A stretch of DNA of 33,479 bases, from positions 1 to 33,479 of the forward strand of contig CAJUBL010000035.1 of assembly GCA_910584665.1 (NCBI GenBank), given 5' to 3'. Below are positions 23,184 to 32,161 of the stretch, in pieces. Source of the DNA: an uncultured Muribaculaceae bacterium. Its GTDB lineage: Bacteria > Bacteroidota > Bacteroidia > Bacteroidales > Muribaculaceae. A program made the translations under genes and the position numbers. The number at the start of each line of letters is the position of its first letter. The first letter of the stretch is position 1. Under the pieces are notes generated by a model. That model saw only the letters and a list, made by a program, of their open reading frames with translations. It was not told the origin of the DNA and did not search any database.

Positions 23184-24452
23184 TCAGAAATCACCGAGAC
23201 AGGCGTCAAGGGCTGCCGTGAGACCGGCGCGGTCAAGGTGCTGGCCTATGAACACGAGCTTGATCATACGGTCGCCATACTTCGGATCCCAGTCTCGTGC
23301 CAGGCCCGGTTCCCGTTCGATCATAGCGGCGAGTTCATTGGCAGGTGCGGTAGCATACCACAGTCCGGCCTCAGTAAGTTTTTTCTGAATACCGGCCTGC
23401 TCGAACAGGAACGACATGTCGGGCTGATGGGCGAAATACAGCACTCCTTTGGTACGTATTATATTTACCGGCCACTGAGTCGCCATGAAGCGGTCAAGCT
23501 TATGGATATCAAACGGTTGCCGGCGATAGTACACCATTGTCTGTATGCCGTATTCCTCGGCTTCACCCTCACCGTCATGATGGTGATGATGGCAATGACA
23601 ATGCCCGTCATGACCTTCTATGCCACAGTTGTCATCATGGTGATGGTGATCATGGTCATGGTGGTGATGATGGTGTTCGTGATCTCTGGCCTCGGCCTCC
23701 TCTTCATCAGTAACAGGGCGTTCTATTTCGCGAACCCAGGTGGCCGATGTGGCGACATCCTCGTATTCAAACAGGCCGGTATTGATGATCCGGTCCATGT
23801 CGACCCCGGCATAGTCGCACTCTATTATCCGGGCTTTGGGCTGGATGGCACGTATTATACAGCGCATATGTTCGGCCTCTTCCCGGGAAACTTCGCTTAT
23901 CTTGTTGAGAAGTATTATGTTGCAGAACTCGATCTGCTGTATGATCAGATTCTCGATATCATCCTCACCGATGCCCTTGCGAGAAAGGCGTGCTCCGCTA
24001 TCGAACTCACTTTTCATCCTGAGAGCGTCGACAACGGTAACAATGCAGTCAAGATGCGGTATGGGCCATGCCAAAGCCCTGGCATCGAGCTGAGGTATGG
24101 AACATATGGTACGCGCGATAGGTTCAGGCTCACATATACCGCTGGCCTCGATAACGATATAGTCAAAAAGTTCCTGATGTGCTATGTCACCGATCTGCTC
24201 TACGAGGTCCATCTTCAGGGTACAGCATATGCAACCGTTGGAGAGTGCCACAAGATCGGTCCTGTCATCCTTCTGGCCGACAATGCCTCCTTTCTGAATA
24301 AGGGAGGCATCGATGTTTACCTCGCCTATGTCATTGACGATCACTGCGAACCTGATACCACGCTCGTTGGTAAGAATGCTGTTGAGAAGGGTTGTCTTTC
24401 CGCTGCCAAGATATCCTGTGAGCAACAGTACGGGTATATTTTTACGTTCCAT
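23184..24452 (-). CDS. COG0523 (CobW/YjiA-type) metal-handling GTPase with His-rich stretch
   Basis: A 422-aa cytosolic G3E-family GTPase. The Walker A is GYLGSGKTT (13-21), the metal-binding CxCC motif is GCICC (73-77), and a guanine-specificity motif NKIS sits at 183-186 (canonical NKxD). Residues about 258-292 are dominated by histidine with Asp, and DNCGIEGHDGHCHCHHHH adds Cys. The CobW C-terminal domain follows (VYYRRQPFDIHKLDRF... onward). These proteins are metallochaperone-like GTPases that pass Zn, Co or Ni to target enzymes; the His-rich loop suggests metal binding or storage. It starts 3 bases after the NUDIX stop, so the two are one transcript. No Zur-like site was recognised. Confidence 0.9.
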   Translation of the reverse strand: MERKNIPVLLLTGYLGSGKTTLLNSILTNERGIRFAVIVNDIGEVNIDASLIQKGGIVGQKDDRTDLVALSNGCICCTLKMDLVEQIGDIAHQELFDYIVIEASGICEPEPIARTICSIPQLDARALAWPIPHLDCIVTVVDALRMKSEFDSGARLSRKGIGEDDIENLIIQQIEFCNIILLNKISEVSREEAEHMRCIIRAIQPKARIIECDYAGVDMDRIINTGLFEYEDVATSATWVREIERPVTDEEEAEARDHEHHHHHHDHDHHHHDDNCGIEGHDGHCHCHHHHHDGEGEAEEYGIQTMVYYRRQPFDIHKLDRFMATQWPVNIIRTKGVLYFAHQPDMSFLFEQAGIQKKLTEAGLWYATAPANELAAMIEREPGLARDWDPKYGDRMIKLVFIGQHLDRAGLTAALDACLGDF

Positions 24453-24455
24453 ATT

Positions 24456-24995
24456 CTATTTTTCGGTCATAAAGAATTTCCATAACGGGGCTGCCATAAG
24501 AGCCTGCTTCATCTCGTCACGCTCAAGCATGGCATAAAGCTGGTCACGCGTAAGAAGCCTGACGTCAATATCCTCGGTACGGTCAAGGTGCTGAGGCCCG
24601 GTATGCTCTACTCCACGGGCGACATAGCAGTATGTCAGGTTGTTGGAACTGGCCGGATTTCCACAGAGGACCGTGAGTAGTTCCCACTGTCCTCCGGTGT
24701 AGCCGGTCTCCTCGGACAGTTCCCGGCGCGCGGCCTCAATAGGTTCCTCACCTTCTTCCACACAACCGGCGCACAACTCGGTATAAACGTCACCGAGACC
24801 ATGACGATACTGCTCGACCATGACGAAACGGCCGTCGGCAGTAATAGCGATCACATTGACCCATGCAGGGTATTCGAGCACATAATACTCGGGATACACC
24901 ACACCATTGGGCAACTGCACACTGTCACGTCTTGCCACCAGCCATGGGCGACGCACGACATACTCGCTATCCAGTACTTTCCATTTCTCTTTCAT
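24456..24995 (-). CDS. NUDIX hydrolase, ADP-ribose pyrophosphatase-like
   Basis: A 179-aa cytosolic hydrolase. The full Nudix box runs from Gly77 to Tyr99, with key residues G77, E83, R91, E92, E95, E96 and G98 in the spacing GX5EX7REUXEEXGU. Upstream VVYPEYYVLEYPAWVNVIAI and EQYRHGLGD are typical of the ADP-ribose/nucleoside-diphosphate-sugar pyrophosphatase subgroup, but the substrate is not certain. The stop is 3 bases from the COG0523 ATG. Two overlapping promoter -7 matches lie just before the ATG, suggesting a very short or absent leader. Confidence 0.88.
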   Translation of the reverse strand: MKEKWKVLDSEYVVRRPWLVARRDSVQLPNGVVYPEYYVLEYPAWVNVIAITADGRFVMVEQYRHGLGDVYTELCAGCVEEGEEPIEAARRELSEETGYTGGQWELLTVLCGNPASSNNLTYCYVARGVEHTGPQHLDRTEDIDVRLLTRDQLYAMLERDEMKQALMAAPLWKFFMTEK

Positions 24996-25000
24996 AATGG

Positions 25001-25016
25001 CAAAATTACAAAAGTA
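25001..25016 (-). promoter_or_regulatory. Tandem -7 elements before the NUDIX gene
   Basis: The minus strand reads TACTTTTG (25016-25009) followed directly by TAATTTTG (25008-25001), both TAnnTTTG matches. TTTG at 25032-25029 is spaced 20 bases from the second, a good -33/-7 pair. Transcription would start at or within a few bases of ATG 24995, giving a near-leaderless mRNA. Confidence 0.5.
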
Positions 25017-25037
25017 TCGTCAAACGGACAAAAAATT

Positions 25038-25802
25038 TCATGGTTCGTCAGCGGGTATGAGATTGTCAAGATACGGATATCTGATGTCATGGAGAAACAA
25101 AGCCTCACCGGGCATTGATGTTCCTGCGGCACAGCGGTCCCTCAGATCCACGACCTGACGGAACCGGTCAAGCGTCAGTTTATGCCGGCCCACATCAACG
25201 AGTGTCCCTACGATGGCACGCACCATATTGCGCAGAAACCGGTCGGCCGTGATCTCGAAGCACCAGCGTTGTGGAGACAGCTGTATCCATTCGGCCCGCC
25301 TGACATCGCAGATATTGGTCTTTGTGTCGGTATGCAGTTTGGCAAACGAGGTGAAATCGTCAACATGCAGAAGTATACCGGCAGCTTTATTCATTAGGTC
25401 GAAGTCGAGCGTCTCAGGAGCTTTCCACACGGTAGGATACAGGAACGGAGACTTGACTGTGACCACGTGATAATGATATGTACGCGATATGGCATCGAAG
25501 CGTGCATGGGCATCAGCCGGAACATCATGGATATGACTTACGGCTATATCCTTACCGACTATCGAGTTTACGGCCCGCAGGAGCGCATGCTTGTCGACTG
25601 GAGACACGGCATCAAAGTGCGCCAGCATCATGGATGCGTTTACGCCGGCATCGGTACGGCCGGCTCCCACAACCGTCGTAGGCCGACGCAGGGCGAGCCC
25701 GAGCGCACGCTCAAGCGTCGACTGCACCGACACGGCATCCGGCTGAGACTGCCAGCCGTGAAAGGGTGCTCCGCGATATGATAACTGCAGGAAGTATCGC
25801 AA
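25038..25802 (-). CDS. truA: tRNA pseudouridine synthase A
   Basis: A 254-aa cytosolic enzyme that converts uridines at positions 38-40 of tRNA anticodon stems to pseudouridine. The catalytic motif GAGRTDAGVNA surrounds Asp51. Family phrases SYRGAPFHGWQSQP (near 8-21), DAISRTYHYHVV and FEITADRFLRNMVRAIVGTL (near 183-202) are all present. The length fits TruA. It follows speA by 52 bases on the same strand and precedes the NUDIX gene by 42 bases. No strong promoter is visible in the 25803-25854 gap, so it may be transcribed with speA. Confidence 0.96.
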   Translation of the reverse strand: MRYFLQLSYRGAPFHGWQSQPDAVSVQSTLERALGLALRRPTTVVGAGRTDAGVNASMMLAHFDAVSPVDKHALLRAVNSIVGKDIAVSHIHDVPADAHARFDAISRTYHYHVVTVKSPFLYPTVWKAPETLDFDLMNKAAGILLHVDDFTSFAKLHTDTKTNICDVRRAEWIQLSPQRWCFEITADRFLRNMVRAIVGTLVDVGRHKLTLDRFRQVVDLRDRCAAGTSMPGEALFLHDIRYPYLDNLIPADEP

Positions 25803-25854
25803 CTGTAGGATGAAGATTAAGGATTAAACTGTGATATTTGGGTCATACACCATA

Positions 25855-27753
25855 TCAGTTGCGTTCAAGATAGGTGTATCCATAGAGTCCCGAGCGGTAG
25901 TTGCTCAGGAACTCACGCCCCTCCTCGGGTGTTATCCTGCCGGCTTTCATTGAACTTGTGACCCAGGTCTCGACATTCCGCACCAGACGTTTATGATTGA
26001 ACTGGACATAGTCAAGAACTTCGGCTACCGTCTCACCGTCAATGATACGGTCGATTTCGTACCGGTCTTTATAAACATCGATATGAACGGCATTCGTGTC
26101 ACCGAACAGGTTGTGCATGTCTCCGAGAATCTCCTGATACGCACCTACGAGAAAGACGCCGAGATAATAGGGTTCACCCGGTCTGACTGCGTGGACCGGC
26201 AACGCTGCCGAGGTTCCGTGATCGCTCACAAAGCTCGCTATCTTACCGTCACTGTCACATGTCATGTCCTGTATGGATGCCATGCGTGTGGGTTTCTCAT
26301 CGAGACGTGACAGAGGGATGATCGGGAATACCTGATCTATGGCCCATGAATCGGGAAGCGACTGGAAGAGTGAGAAGTTACAGAAGTATTTATCGGGCAG
26401 AAGCTTGGCTATCTTACGCAGATCTTCCGGCGGATGCTTCATCGATGCGGCCATATCACCGACCTCACGTGCTATAGACCAGAACAGTTTCTCGACCATG
26501 GCACGCGTACGCAAATCGACAATACCGAGACTGAAAAGATCAAGGGCCTCCTCACGGATCTGGAGCGCATCATGCCAGCTCTCGAAGAGAGACGGCTGGC
26601 TCAGTTTGTCCCAGATCTCATAGAGTTCTCTGACAAGTTCATGAGCATCATCCGGTATCTCCTCTGTATCTTTCATAGACGGAAGCGATGTTGTCTCAAG
26701 AACTTCGAATACAAGCACCGAGTGATGGGCAGTCAGCGACCGGCCACTCTCGGTGATGATATTGGGCTGAGGCAAGTCATTTTTCTCACATGCGTCCACA
26801 AGAGAATATACGGCATCGTTGGCATACTCCTGGATAGAATAATTCATGGAACTCTCGCTCGATGAATTGCGTGTGCCGTCATAGTCGACGCCGAGACCTC
26901 CGCCTATGTCGACAAAACTTATGCTGAAACCCATCCGGGACAACTGGACATAAAACTGCATCGCCTCGCGCAGGGCGTTCTTGATACGACGTATCTTAGT
27001 CACCTGGCTGCCGATATGGAAATGGATGAGCCGGAGGCACTGTTTCATTCCACGTCGTTCCATAAAATCAAGAGCCTCAAGCAGTTCAGTCGAATTAAGG
27101 CCGAACTTCGACTGGTCGCCCCCGCTCTCCTCCCATTTTCCGGATCCCGAGGAAGACAGTTTGATACGTATACCCACATTGGGCTCAATACCTATCTTGA
27201 AAGCGATATCTGCGATCAGCCTCAGTTCGTTTAATTTCTCAACCACGAGGTAAATACGCCGGCCCATCTTCTGCGCCAGCAGTGCCAGCTCGATGTATGT
27301 GGCATCCTTATAACCGTTGCATATGATCAGAGCGTCTTCCTGTATATTGGTGGCAAGGACAGCATGCAGCTCCGGTTTGGATCCTGCCTCGAGGCCTATG
27401 TTGAATTTCTTGCCATGTGTGACGATCTCCTCGACAACAGGACGCATCTGGTTGACCTTGATCGGATAAATGAGAAAGTTATCTCCGGTAAAGTTATACT
27501 GCTCGGCAGCCTGATGAAAACAACGTGATATCTTCTCGACACGATTATCCAGAATATCCGGAAAACGCAACAGTACGGGAGCCGTGATATCTCTCACCTG
27601 CAGCTCGTCCATAACCTCCTTGAGATCTACCGATGCATATCCCTCCCGCGGGGTCACAGTAACATGTCCCTTGTCGTTGACAGAGAAGTACTGCCGGCCC
27701 CAGCCATTGATATTATACAGCTCTGCGCTGTCTTCGATACGCCATTTTCTCAT
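25855..27753 (-). CDS. speA: Biosynthetic arginine decarboxylase
   Basis: A 632-aa PLP-dependent enzyme making agmatine from arginine, the first step of putrescine/spermidine synthesis. The PLP lysine lies in NFLIYPIKVNQ (Lys99). Other family marks are LIHFHIGSQV (near 243-252), FVDIGGGLGVDYDGT (glycine-rich phosphate loop), ITESGRSLTAHH and the catalytic CDSDGK near residue 495. The length is typical for SpeA (about 630-660 aa). It sits between the secreted endonuclease gene (57 bases upstream) and truA (52 bases downstream) on the same strand; these neighbours share no pathway with it. The 57-base gap holds no clear promoter. Confidence 0.96.
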   Translation of the reverse strand: MRKWRIEDSAELYNINGWGRQYFSVNDKGHVTVTPREGYASVDLKEVMDELQVRDITAPVLLRFPDILDNRVEKISRCFHQAAEQYNFTGDNFLIYPIKVNQMRPVVEEIVTHGKKFNIGLEAGSKPELHAVLATNIQEDALIICNGYKDATYIELALLAQKMGRRIYLVVEKLNELRLIADIAFKIGIEPNVGIRIKLSSSGSGKWEESGGDQSKFGLNSTELLEALDFMERRGMKQCLRLIHFHIGSQVTKIRRIKNALREAMQFYVQLSRMGFSISFVDIGGGLGVDYDGTRNSSSESSMNYSIQEYANDAVYSLVDACEKNDLPQPNIITESGRSLTAHHSVLVFEVLETTSLPSMKDTEEIPDDAHELVRELYEIWDKLSQPSLFESWHDALQIREEALDLFSLGIVDLRTRAMVEKLFWSIAREVGDMAASMKHPPEDLRKIAKLLPDKYFCNFSLFQSLPDSWAIDQVFPIIPLSRLDEKPTRMASIQDMTCDSDGKIASFVSDHGTSAALPVHAVRPGEPYYLGVFLVGAYQEILGDMHNLFGDTNAVHIDVYKDRYEIDRIIDGETVAEVLDYVQFNHKRLVRNVETWVTSSMKAGRITPEEGREFLSNYRSGLYGYTYLERN

Positions 27754-27810
27754 TTATCAATCAGTATTAAATCTTGTTTTTAACCTATTAATTTATAACG
27801 TTGAAATGTT

Positions 27811-30183
27811 TTACTTTATAAGTACCCGACGGGAAAAATCACCCTGTACCACAATGTAGAGACCCGTGGCAAGCGGGACAACGGTTTCTCCCTGAGGCAG
27901 ACTGCTGTCGAATCGCGTGATGCCGTCGACTCCATATACCCGGAATGGACTGATATCACCGTTTTTGTTTTCGATTATCAGCATGCCATCACGGCAATAA
28001 GCATCCCAGCTGTGATAGTATAACTCGTCAACTGCGCCTACGCCCGAGTAGTCGGTGATAGCGACATTATCGATCAGAACACGCTTGCCTGCAGTCTGCT
28101 GCAGTCTCATGTACTGCTGTCCGGCGACCCTGACGCTGACGGTATATTCTTTGTATGATGTCCCGTCGACAGTACATGTACCGGCATCATGCCAGTCGTC
28201 TCCGTCAGACGAATACTGAACTTTGACAGTGGCGTTCACATCAGTACCATATGGCCTGGCCATGAATGATACAGTTCCTATCCCTCCCGGTTTCGGAACG
28301 GACGTGGCGATCGAGCTGTTTGTGTTTTTTCCAAGACGACAGGCAAAGAAGCCTTCAAAAGCGTTTTCTTTGAAAACTCCGGCATTCACCATATACCATT
28401 CTCCAGCCTCACCGGTCCACGAGCCGTTATCATAACTGCCTTTGGCTTCGGTTTCAAATGTCTCGAAGAAACCGCCGGCACGGGTTATAGTGCCGCTGGC
28501 TTCGGCATCATCGCTCACATAGTCGCCGGCAACAGCCCGGATTGATGTCATATAGGAGCCGGGGGTATCGCCATACATGCGGAGATAAACGCGATCTTCG
28601 CTTTCGGCAAGCGTAATGGTCCGCGACCAGTCGGATTTGTCGGTCGACAGTTCGAACGGCTCGGTTACTGAAATCGTGATATCGCCGTCCACATTGTCAA
28701 TATCGACAAGCAGTTCGGCCACGGCACTGGGTTCTCCGGCGGTCGTGCTGAATTCCAGCTCACCGTCAAACAGGAACTGTATCGAAGGGATCGGTGCGGC
28801 TGTTGTGACCTCTACGATATTTGAAGTCTCGCCACCATAAGAAAGCGTATAAGAATAGTCCGCACCCGACTCAAGGCCCGTAATATCAGCCCATTCATCT
28901 TCGGCCGGCACTCGTTCCGGATATCCGTCAACGGGTGTCCCGTTAAGATACAGCATGAGACTGTACATCGCTCCGTCACCATGTACATTGACCCAGCGTG
29001 CCGAGAATGATGTCTCGGTGATGTCTGCCGCCTCCAGAGCCGGAATGCCGGTAACAACACCGGCTGTCAGTGTCACGACAGTACTGCTCTGACCCGAGGT
29101 TATGGTCAGTGTGCCGGTGTAGTCACCTACAGCCTCGGCAAGGAACCGTATCTGTACGTTTGCACGTCCGCTGTTGATCATGTCGGCCGATATTGTTGCT
29201 GTACCGGCACTGAATCCTTGTCCTGTAACGGTAACCGCCGCCGGCCGGTCGAGGCCGGTGCCTCTGACAGGGACTGATACCGTGCGCTCGATTCCAGGCC
29301 CGGTGATCCCCACGTTTATATCCGAGCCTGACACCGGATAAGTTATCGCAGGAATAGATGTACCGCCCGGATGCCATCCTTCCGACTGGCTGTCGCCCCA
29401 TATGTGCTCGGCGAGTTCAGGATGATCGATGAACGGATTGCGGTTGTGCTGAAAAGCATACACAGCATCATTGCGGTCTGTCTCTTTTTTGCTCACAGGA
29501 TCCTGACGGTGCCATTTGAGCAACAGTTTCACCGCCCATGAACTGAACACCGGGTAACTGTTATTCGCAAGCATGTCTGAGTGCCATGTCGAGACACGGT
29601 CATTGTAGCATGCCGCCATATAGAAATAGGAACGTGCGAAATCGCCCTTGTACTCATCGACGGGTTCGAATACACGGCCCGAGTAACCGGAGAATGTACT
29701 TGTTCCCAGTTTTCCGAGAGCCTTCACATTGCCGTTGGACGGTAATGTGGTACCGCCGGAACACTCTCCGTAAGGAAAGTTACTGCGCTGTCCGTTGACC
29801 TTACCGTCGGTAGGATATATATGGAATGCGTCGCTCACCATCGGCGAACGGTCATCAAACCAGCTTTTGGGGAATGAGTGCTCGCGGTTGATACAGTCAC
29901 CGATGTTTTTGTAGGTGCCGCAGTGCTGTTGTCCCACGCGCCATTCTTTAGTGGAATACATGTCCCACACCGTCCCGTTGTCACGGATATCGGATGTCTT
30001 ATAGACGTTCCATAACCCGTCATAGGATACGGTCGTATGTTTGCCGACGGTTGCATAAAGAGCTTCAAGGAGAGCTTTCCCCGACTTACCCTCGCATTGC
30101 CGGTAATAACCGTCAGGTGCCTCGGCAAATGCCGGGAATAATGTGAGAACCGATAAAATAAACGATAATATATGTCTGTTCAT
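27811..30183 (-). CDS. Secreted endonuclease I with beta-sandwich modules and sorting tail
   Basis: ATG 30183 gives 790 aa with a signal peptide (MNRHILSFILSVLTLFPAFA); the longer in-frame start lacks one. Residues about 25-270 are an endonuclease I domain: DGLWNVYKTSDIRDNG, the catalytic/metal segment NREHSFPKSWFD (REH at 100-102) and GQRSNFPYGE (Asn134). Such enzymes cut DNA non-specifically. Beta-sandwich modules follow, including an FN3-like part (about 375-460) and a jelly-roll part with SVSFMARPYG-type strands (about 570-710). The C-terminus (ISPFRVYGVDGITRF..., GLYIVVQGDFSRRVLIK) resembles the type IX A-type sorting tail, so it is probably exported and surface-attached or released. Likely uses are nutrient or extracellular-DNA degradation (inference). 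Confidence 0.88.
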   Translation of the reverse strand: MNRHILSFILSVLTLFPAFAEAPDGYYRQCEGKSGKALLEALYATVGKHTTVSYDGLWNVYKTSDIRDNGTVWDMYSTKEWRVGQQHCGTYKNIGDCINREHSFPKSWFDDRSPMVSDAFHIYPTDGKVNGQRSNFPYGECSGGTTLPSNGNVKALGKLGTSTFSGYSGRVFEPVDEYKGDFARSYFYMAACYNDRVSTWHSDMLANNSYPVFSSWAVKLLLKWHRQDPVSKKETDRNDAVYAFQHNRNPFIDHPELAEHIWGDSQSEGWHPGGTSIPAITYPVSGSDINVGITGPGIERTVSVPVRGTGLDRPAAVTVTGQGFSAGTATISADMINSGRANVQIRFLAEAVGDYTGTLTITSGQSSTVVTLTAGVVTGIPALEAADITETSFSARWVNVHGDGAMYSLMLYLNGTPVDGYPERVPAEDEWADITGLESGADYSYTLSYGGETSNIVEVTTAAPIPSIQFLFDGELEFSTTAGEPSAVAELLVDIDNVDGDITISVTEPFELSTDKSDWSRTITLAESEDRVYLRMYGDTPGSYMTSIRAVAGDYVSDDAEASGTITRAGGFFETFETEAKGSYDNGSWTGEAGEWYMVNAGVFKENAFEGFFACRLGKNTNSSIATSVPKPGGIGTVSFMARPYGTDVNATVKVQYSSDGDDWHDAGTCTVDGTSYKEYTVSVRVAGQQYMRLQQTAGKRVLIDNVAITDYSGVGAVDELYYHSWDAYCRDGMLIIENKNGDISPFRVYGVDGITRFDSSLPQGETVVPLATGLYIVVQGDFSRRVLIK

Positions 30184-30251
30184 GAATGGTTTATGACTAT
30201 AGATCGTAAAATACAATTTTAACAGATTGACGTCTGACGGAACACGTATGA

Positions 30252-31511
30252 TCATTCACTTATACCTGTCGGACTCCAGAGGTAAAGCCTGTCGGCCGGA
30301 CGTATCTTGCCGGGGACTCTGATGGCCACGCTCTCCCCCTTGACAGCACGTTGCACGGGACCGTTGTCGCCGTGCATCTCCCCGATGGTAAGTATCATGG
30401 CTCCGGTGGTAGGACCGGTGATGACGATCTCGTCTCCCACATTCAGCTCGCCTGCTTCAAGCAGAAACTCTCCCACGCCAAGCTTAGAGAAATACCTGGT
30501 TCCTCTGGCGACATAACGTTTGACACGTGTTGCTGACGATCCGTATTTACCCGACCATTCACCCAGGCGCTGCCCCATGTAGTATCCGTTCCAGAAGCCA
30601 CGGTTGAAGATCATCGAGAGGCGACGGTCCCAGTCGGACACCATGGCGGCATCATATGTACCGTCACACACGGCTTCGAGAGCCTCGCTATAGCAGCTCA
30701 CTGCCACACTGACATACTCCGGACCACGTGCACGTCCCTCTATCTTGAATACAGACACACCCGCGTCAATCATACGGTCGAGGAAATGGATGGTCTTGAG
30801 ATCCTTCGGCGACATGATGTATTTGTTCTCGACATTAAGCTCCTCACCGGTCTCGATGTCACGCACGGTATAGCCCCGACGGCATATCTGGGTACAGCTG
30901 CCGCGGTTGGCACTCGAGTTCATCTCATGAAGACTAAGATAACACTTGCCCGACACAGCCATACAGAGAGCACCGTGACAGAACATCTCGAGCCTGACAG
31001 GCTCGCCGCGCGGACCGCATATATTCTCTTCAACAATGGCGTCATGTATGGCCCTGACCTGATCCATATTGAGCTCACGTGCCAGAACCATCACATCGGC
31101 CCACTGCGAATAGAATCTCACCGCCTCGATATTGCTGATGTTGCACTGTGTCGAGATATGTACCTCGACACCGCGCTCGCGGGCATACATGATAGCCGCT
31201 ATATCACTGGCTATGATAGCCGTAATACCGCTCTGAGCCACTGCGTCTATTATAGCGTGACACTTTTCCAGTTCATTATCGTATATGATGGTGTTGACCG
31301 TAAGATAAGTTCTTACTCCACGGCTGTTGCACAGGGCGGCTATCTCCCTGAGGTCATCAAGATTGAAATTAGCCGACGAGCGAGCCCTCATATTCAGCCC
31401 CTCGACACCGAAATATATGGCATCAGCCCCGGCGTTGATCGCAGCATGAAGTGATTCATAACTGCCTACCGGAGCCATAAGTTCAAACATCTTCCTATCT
31501 CTGTTATCCAT
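30252..31511 (-). CDS. U32 family peptidase-like protein (TrhP/YegQ type)
   Basis: A 419-aa protein of the U32 family, whose studied members act with others in tRNA uridine-34 hydroxylation (TrhP/YegQ) or rRNA C2501 hydroxylation (RlhA). ATG 31511 (MDNRDRKMFELMAPVG) is chosen because the TAACTTTG promoter element lies at 31532-31539, inside the longer ORF that would start at 31544. The family signature is MFCHGALCMAVSGKCYLSLH with SSANRGSCTQICRRGY, giving the four cysteines expected for an iron-sulfur or metal site. The N-terminal GSYESLHAAINAGADAIYFG begins the TIM-barrel. It is the first gene of a minus-strand run; the endonuclease start is 68 bases downstream. Which RNA it modifies is unknown. 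Confidence 0.9.
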   Translation of the reverse strand: MDNRDRKMFELMAPVGSYESLHAAINAGADAIYFGVEGLNMRARSSANFNLDDLREIAALCNSRGVRTYLTVNTIIYDNELEKCHAIIDAVAQSGITAIIASDIAAIMYARERGVEVHISTQCNISNIEAVRFYSQWADVMVLARELNMDQVRAIHDAIVEENICGPRGEPVRLEMFCHGALCMAVSGKCYLSLHEMNSSANRGSCTQICRRGYTVRDIETGEELNVENKYIMSPKDLKTIHFLDRMIDAGVSVFKIEGRARGPEYVSVAVSCYSEALEAVCDGTYDAAMVSDWDRRLSMIFNRGFWNGYYMGQRLGEWSGKYGSSATRVKRYVARGTRYFSKLGVGEFLLEAGELNVGDEIVITGPTTGAMILTIGEMHGDNGPVQRAVKGESVAIRVPGKIRPADRLYLWSPTGISE

Positions 31512-31531
31512 AATATCGCATGAAAACATTG

Positions 31532-31561
31532 CAAAGTTAATCATAAAGTTTTGTACATTTG
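31532..31561. promoter_or_regulatory. Divergent promoter pair of U32 gene (-) and membrane protein gene (+)
   Basis: The minus strand reads TAACTTTG at 31532-31539 (toward the U32 gene, about 21 bases before ATG 31511). The plus strand reads TACATTTG at 31554-31561 (toward 31607). Both are exact TAnnTTTG matches. Their RNA polymerase footprints would overlap, so the two genes may compete. Confidence 0.6.
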
Positions 31562-31589
31562 CATCACTAACCCAATAAACTGAAACACT

Positions 31590-31610
31590 ATGAAAAAATA
31601 TATAGAATGA
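31590..31610 (+). CDS. Possible 6-codon upstream ORF (leader)
   Basis: ATG 31590 opens MKKYIE and stops at TGA 31608-31610, and the A of that stop region overlaps the next start as ATGA (31607-31610). This looks like a short leader ORF coupled to the membrane-protein gene. It may be chance, or the remains of an original N-terminus. Confidence 0.3.
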   Translation: MKKYIE

Positions 31611-32131
31611 CTATGGAAATGTTGTTTGCCCTGGTCATTGTCACTTCCATAATCATAATTGTGGTTGTACGAAAAAAGTATAAAAAGCACCGTGCCGAAA
31701 AAAAATTCGATGAACGCGTCGAGTATCTGACAGATCGGTATGGCCATATCTCGCAATGCATTCCATATCTCTCCATTCCCGATTCGGTATTCGTATTTGA
31801 AGAGACTCAATATCTGGTGGTAGGATACGTGGCGTGCAAGTTTGATCTGATACGGGATGTCAGACTGGATGTGATATCACAAGGCAATTCCGGAGCAATA
31901 CGGGATATTGTGGTTGGCGGAATGCTGTTGGGAACCATCGGAGCGCTGGCCGCAGCCAATAATGCACGTGATGACGACGCATGCGAGTATGTTGTCACAA
32001 TATTCATCGACAGCCTGTCTGATCCAGTAATAAGTTATCAGACCGATGATTACAACATAGCCAACAGATTACTGGGAATCATAAGGGTGATCATCGACCG
32101 CAATAAAAGCCGGTTGCAATCGCAACAATAA
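31607..32131 (+). CDS. Small single-span membrane protein, unrecognised
   Basis: A 174-aa protein. Residues 5-22 (MLFALVIVTSIIIIVVVR) form one membrane helix followed by a very basic stretch (KKYKKHRAEKK), so the C-terminus is cytosolic. The rest has a Gly/Ala-rich segment (VVGGMLLGTIGALAAANNAR, about 105-124) then a beta pattern (YVVTIFIDSLSDPVISYQTD) and a final helix (ANRLLGIIRVIIDRNKS). This glycine-rich-plus-beta layout occurs in several bacterial small membrane proteins of unknown role. It is not assigned to a family. The adenosyltransferase gene starts 30 bases after it, so they may be cotranscribed. Confidence 0.75.
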   Translation: MTMEMLFALVIVTSIIIIVVVRKKYKKHRAEKKFDERVEYLTDRYGHISQCIPYLSIPDSVFVFEETQYLVVGYVACKFDLIRDVRLDVISQGNSGAIRDIVVGGMLLGTIGALAAANNARDDDACEYVVTIFIDSLSDPVISYQTDDYNIANRLLGIIRVIIDRNKSRLQSQQ

Positions 32132-32161
32132 AATGCTTTAATAAAAACATCATCATAAAAT

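Noticed and set aside
23575..23690. ATG/CAT-rich tract as a microsatellite or CRISPR-like repeat
   Set aside because: It encodes the His-rich loop of the GTPase; the period is the codon repeat and there are no uniform spacers.
23238..24485. Long plus-strand ORF (415 aa) across the COG0523 gene
   Set aside because: It lies exactly antisense to a well-recognised gene with intact motifs and shows no domain pattern; its His-codon-rich antisense region turns into Met/Val-rich low-complexity sequence.
30786..31454. 222-aa plus-strand ORF antisense to the U32 gene
   Set aside because: Antisense to a confidently identified gene and unlike any protein family.
32132..32161. Cobalamin riboswitch before the adenosyltransferase gene
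   Set aside because: The gap is only 30 bases and AT-rich; no B12-box sequence was seen.
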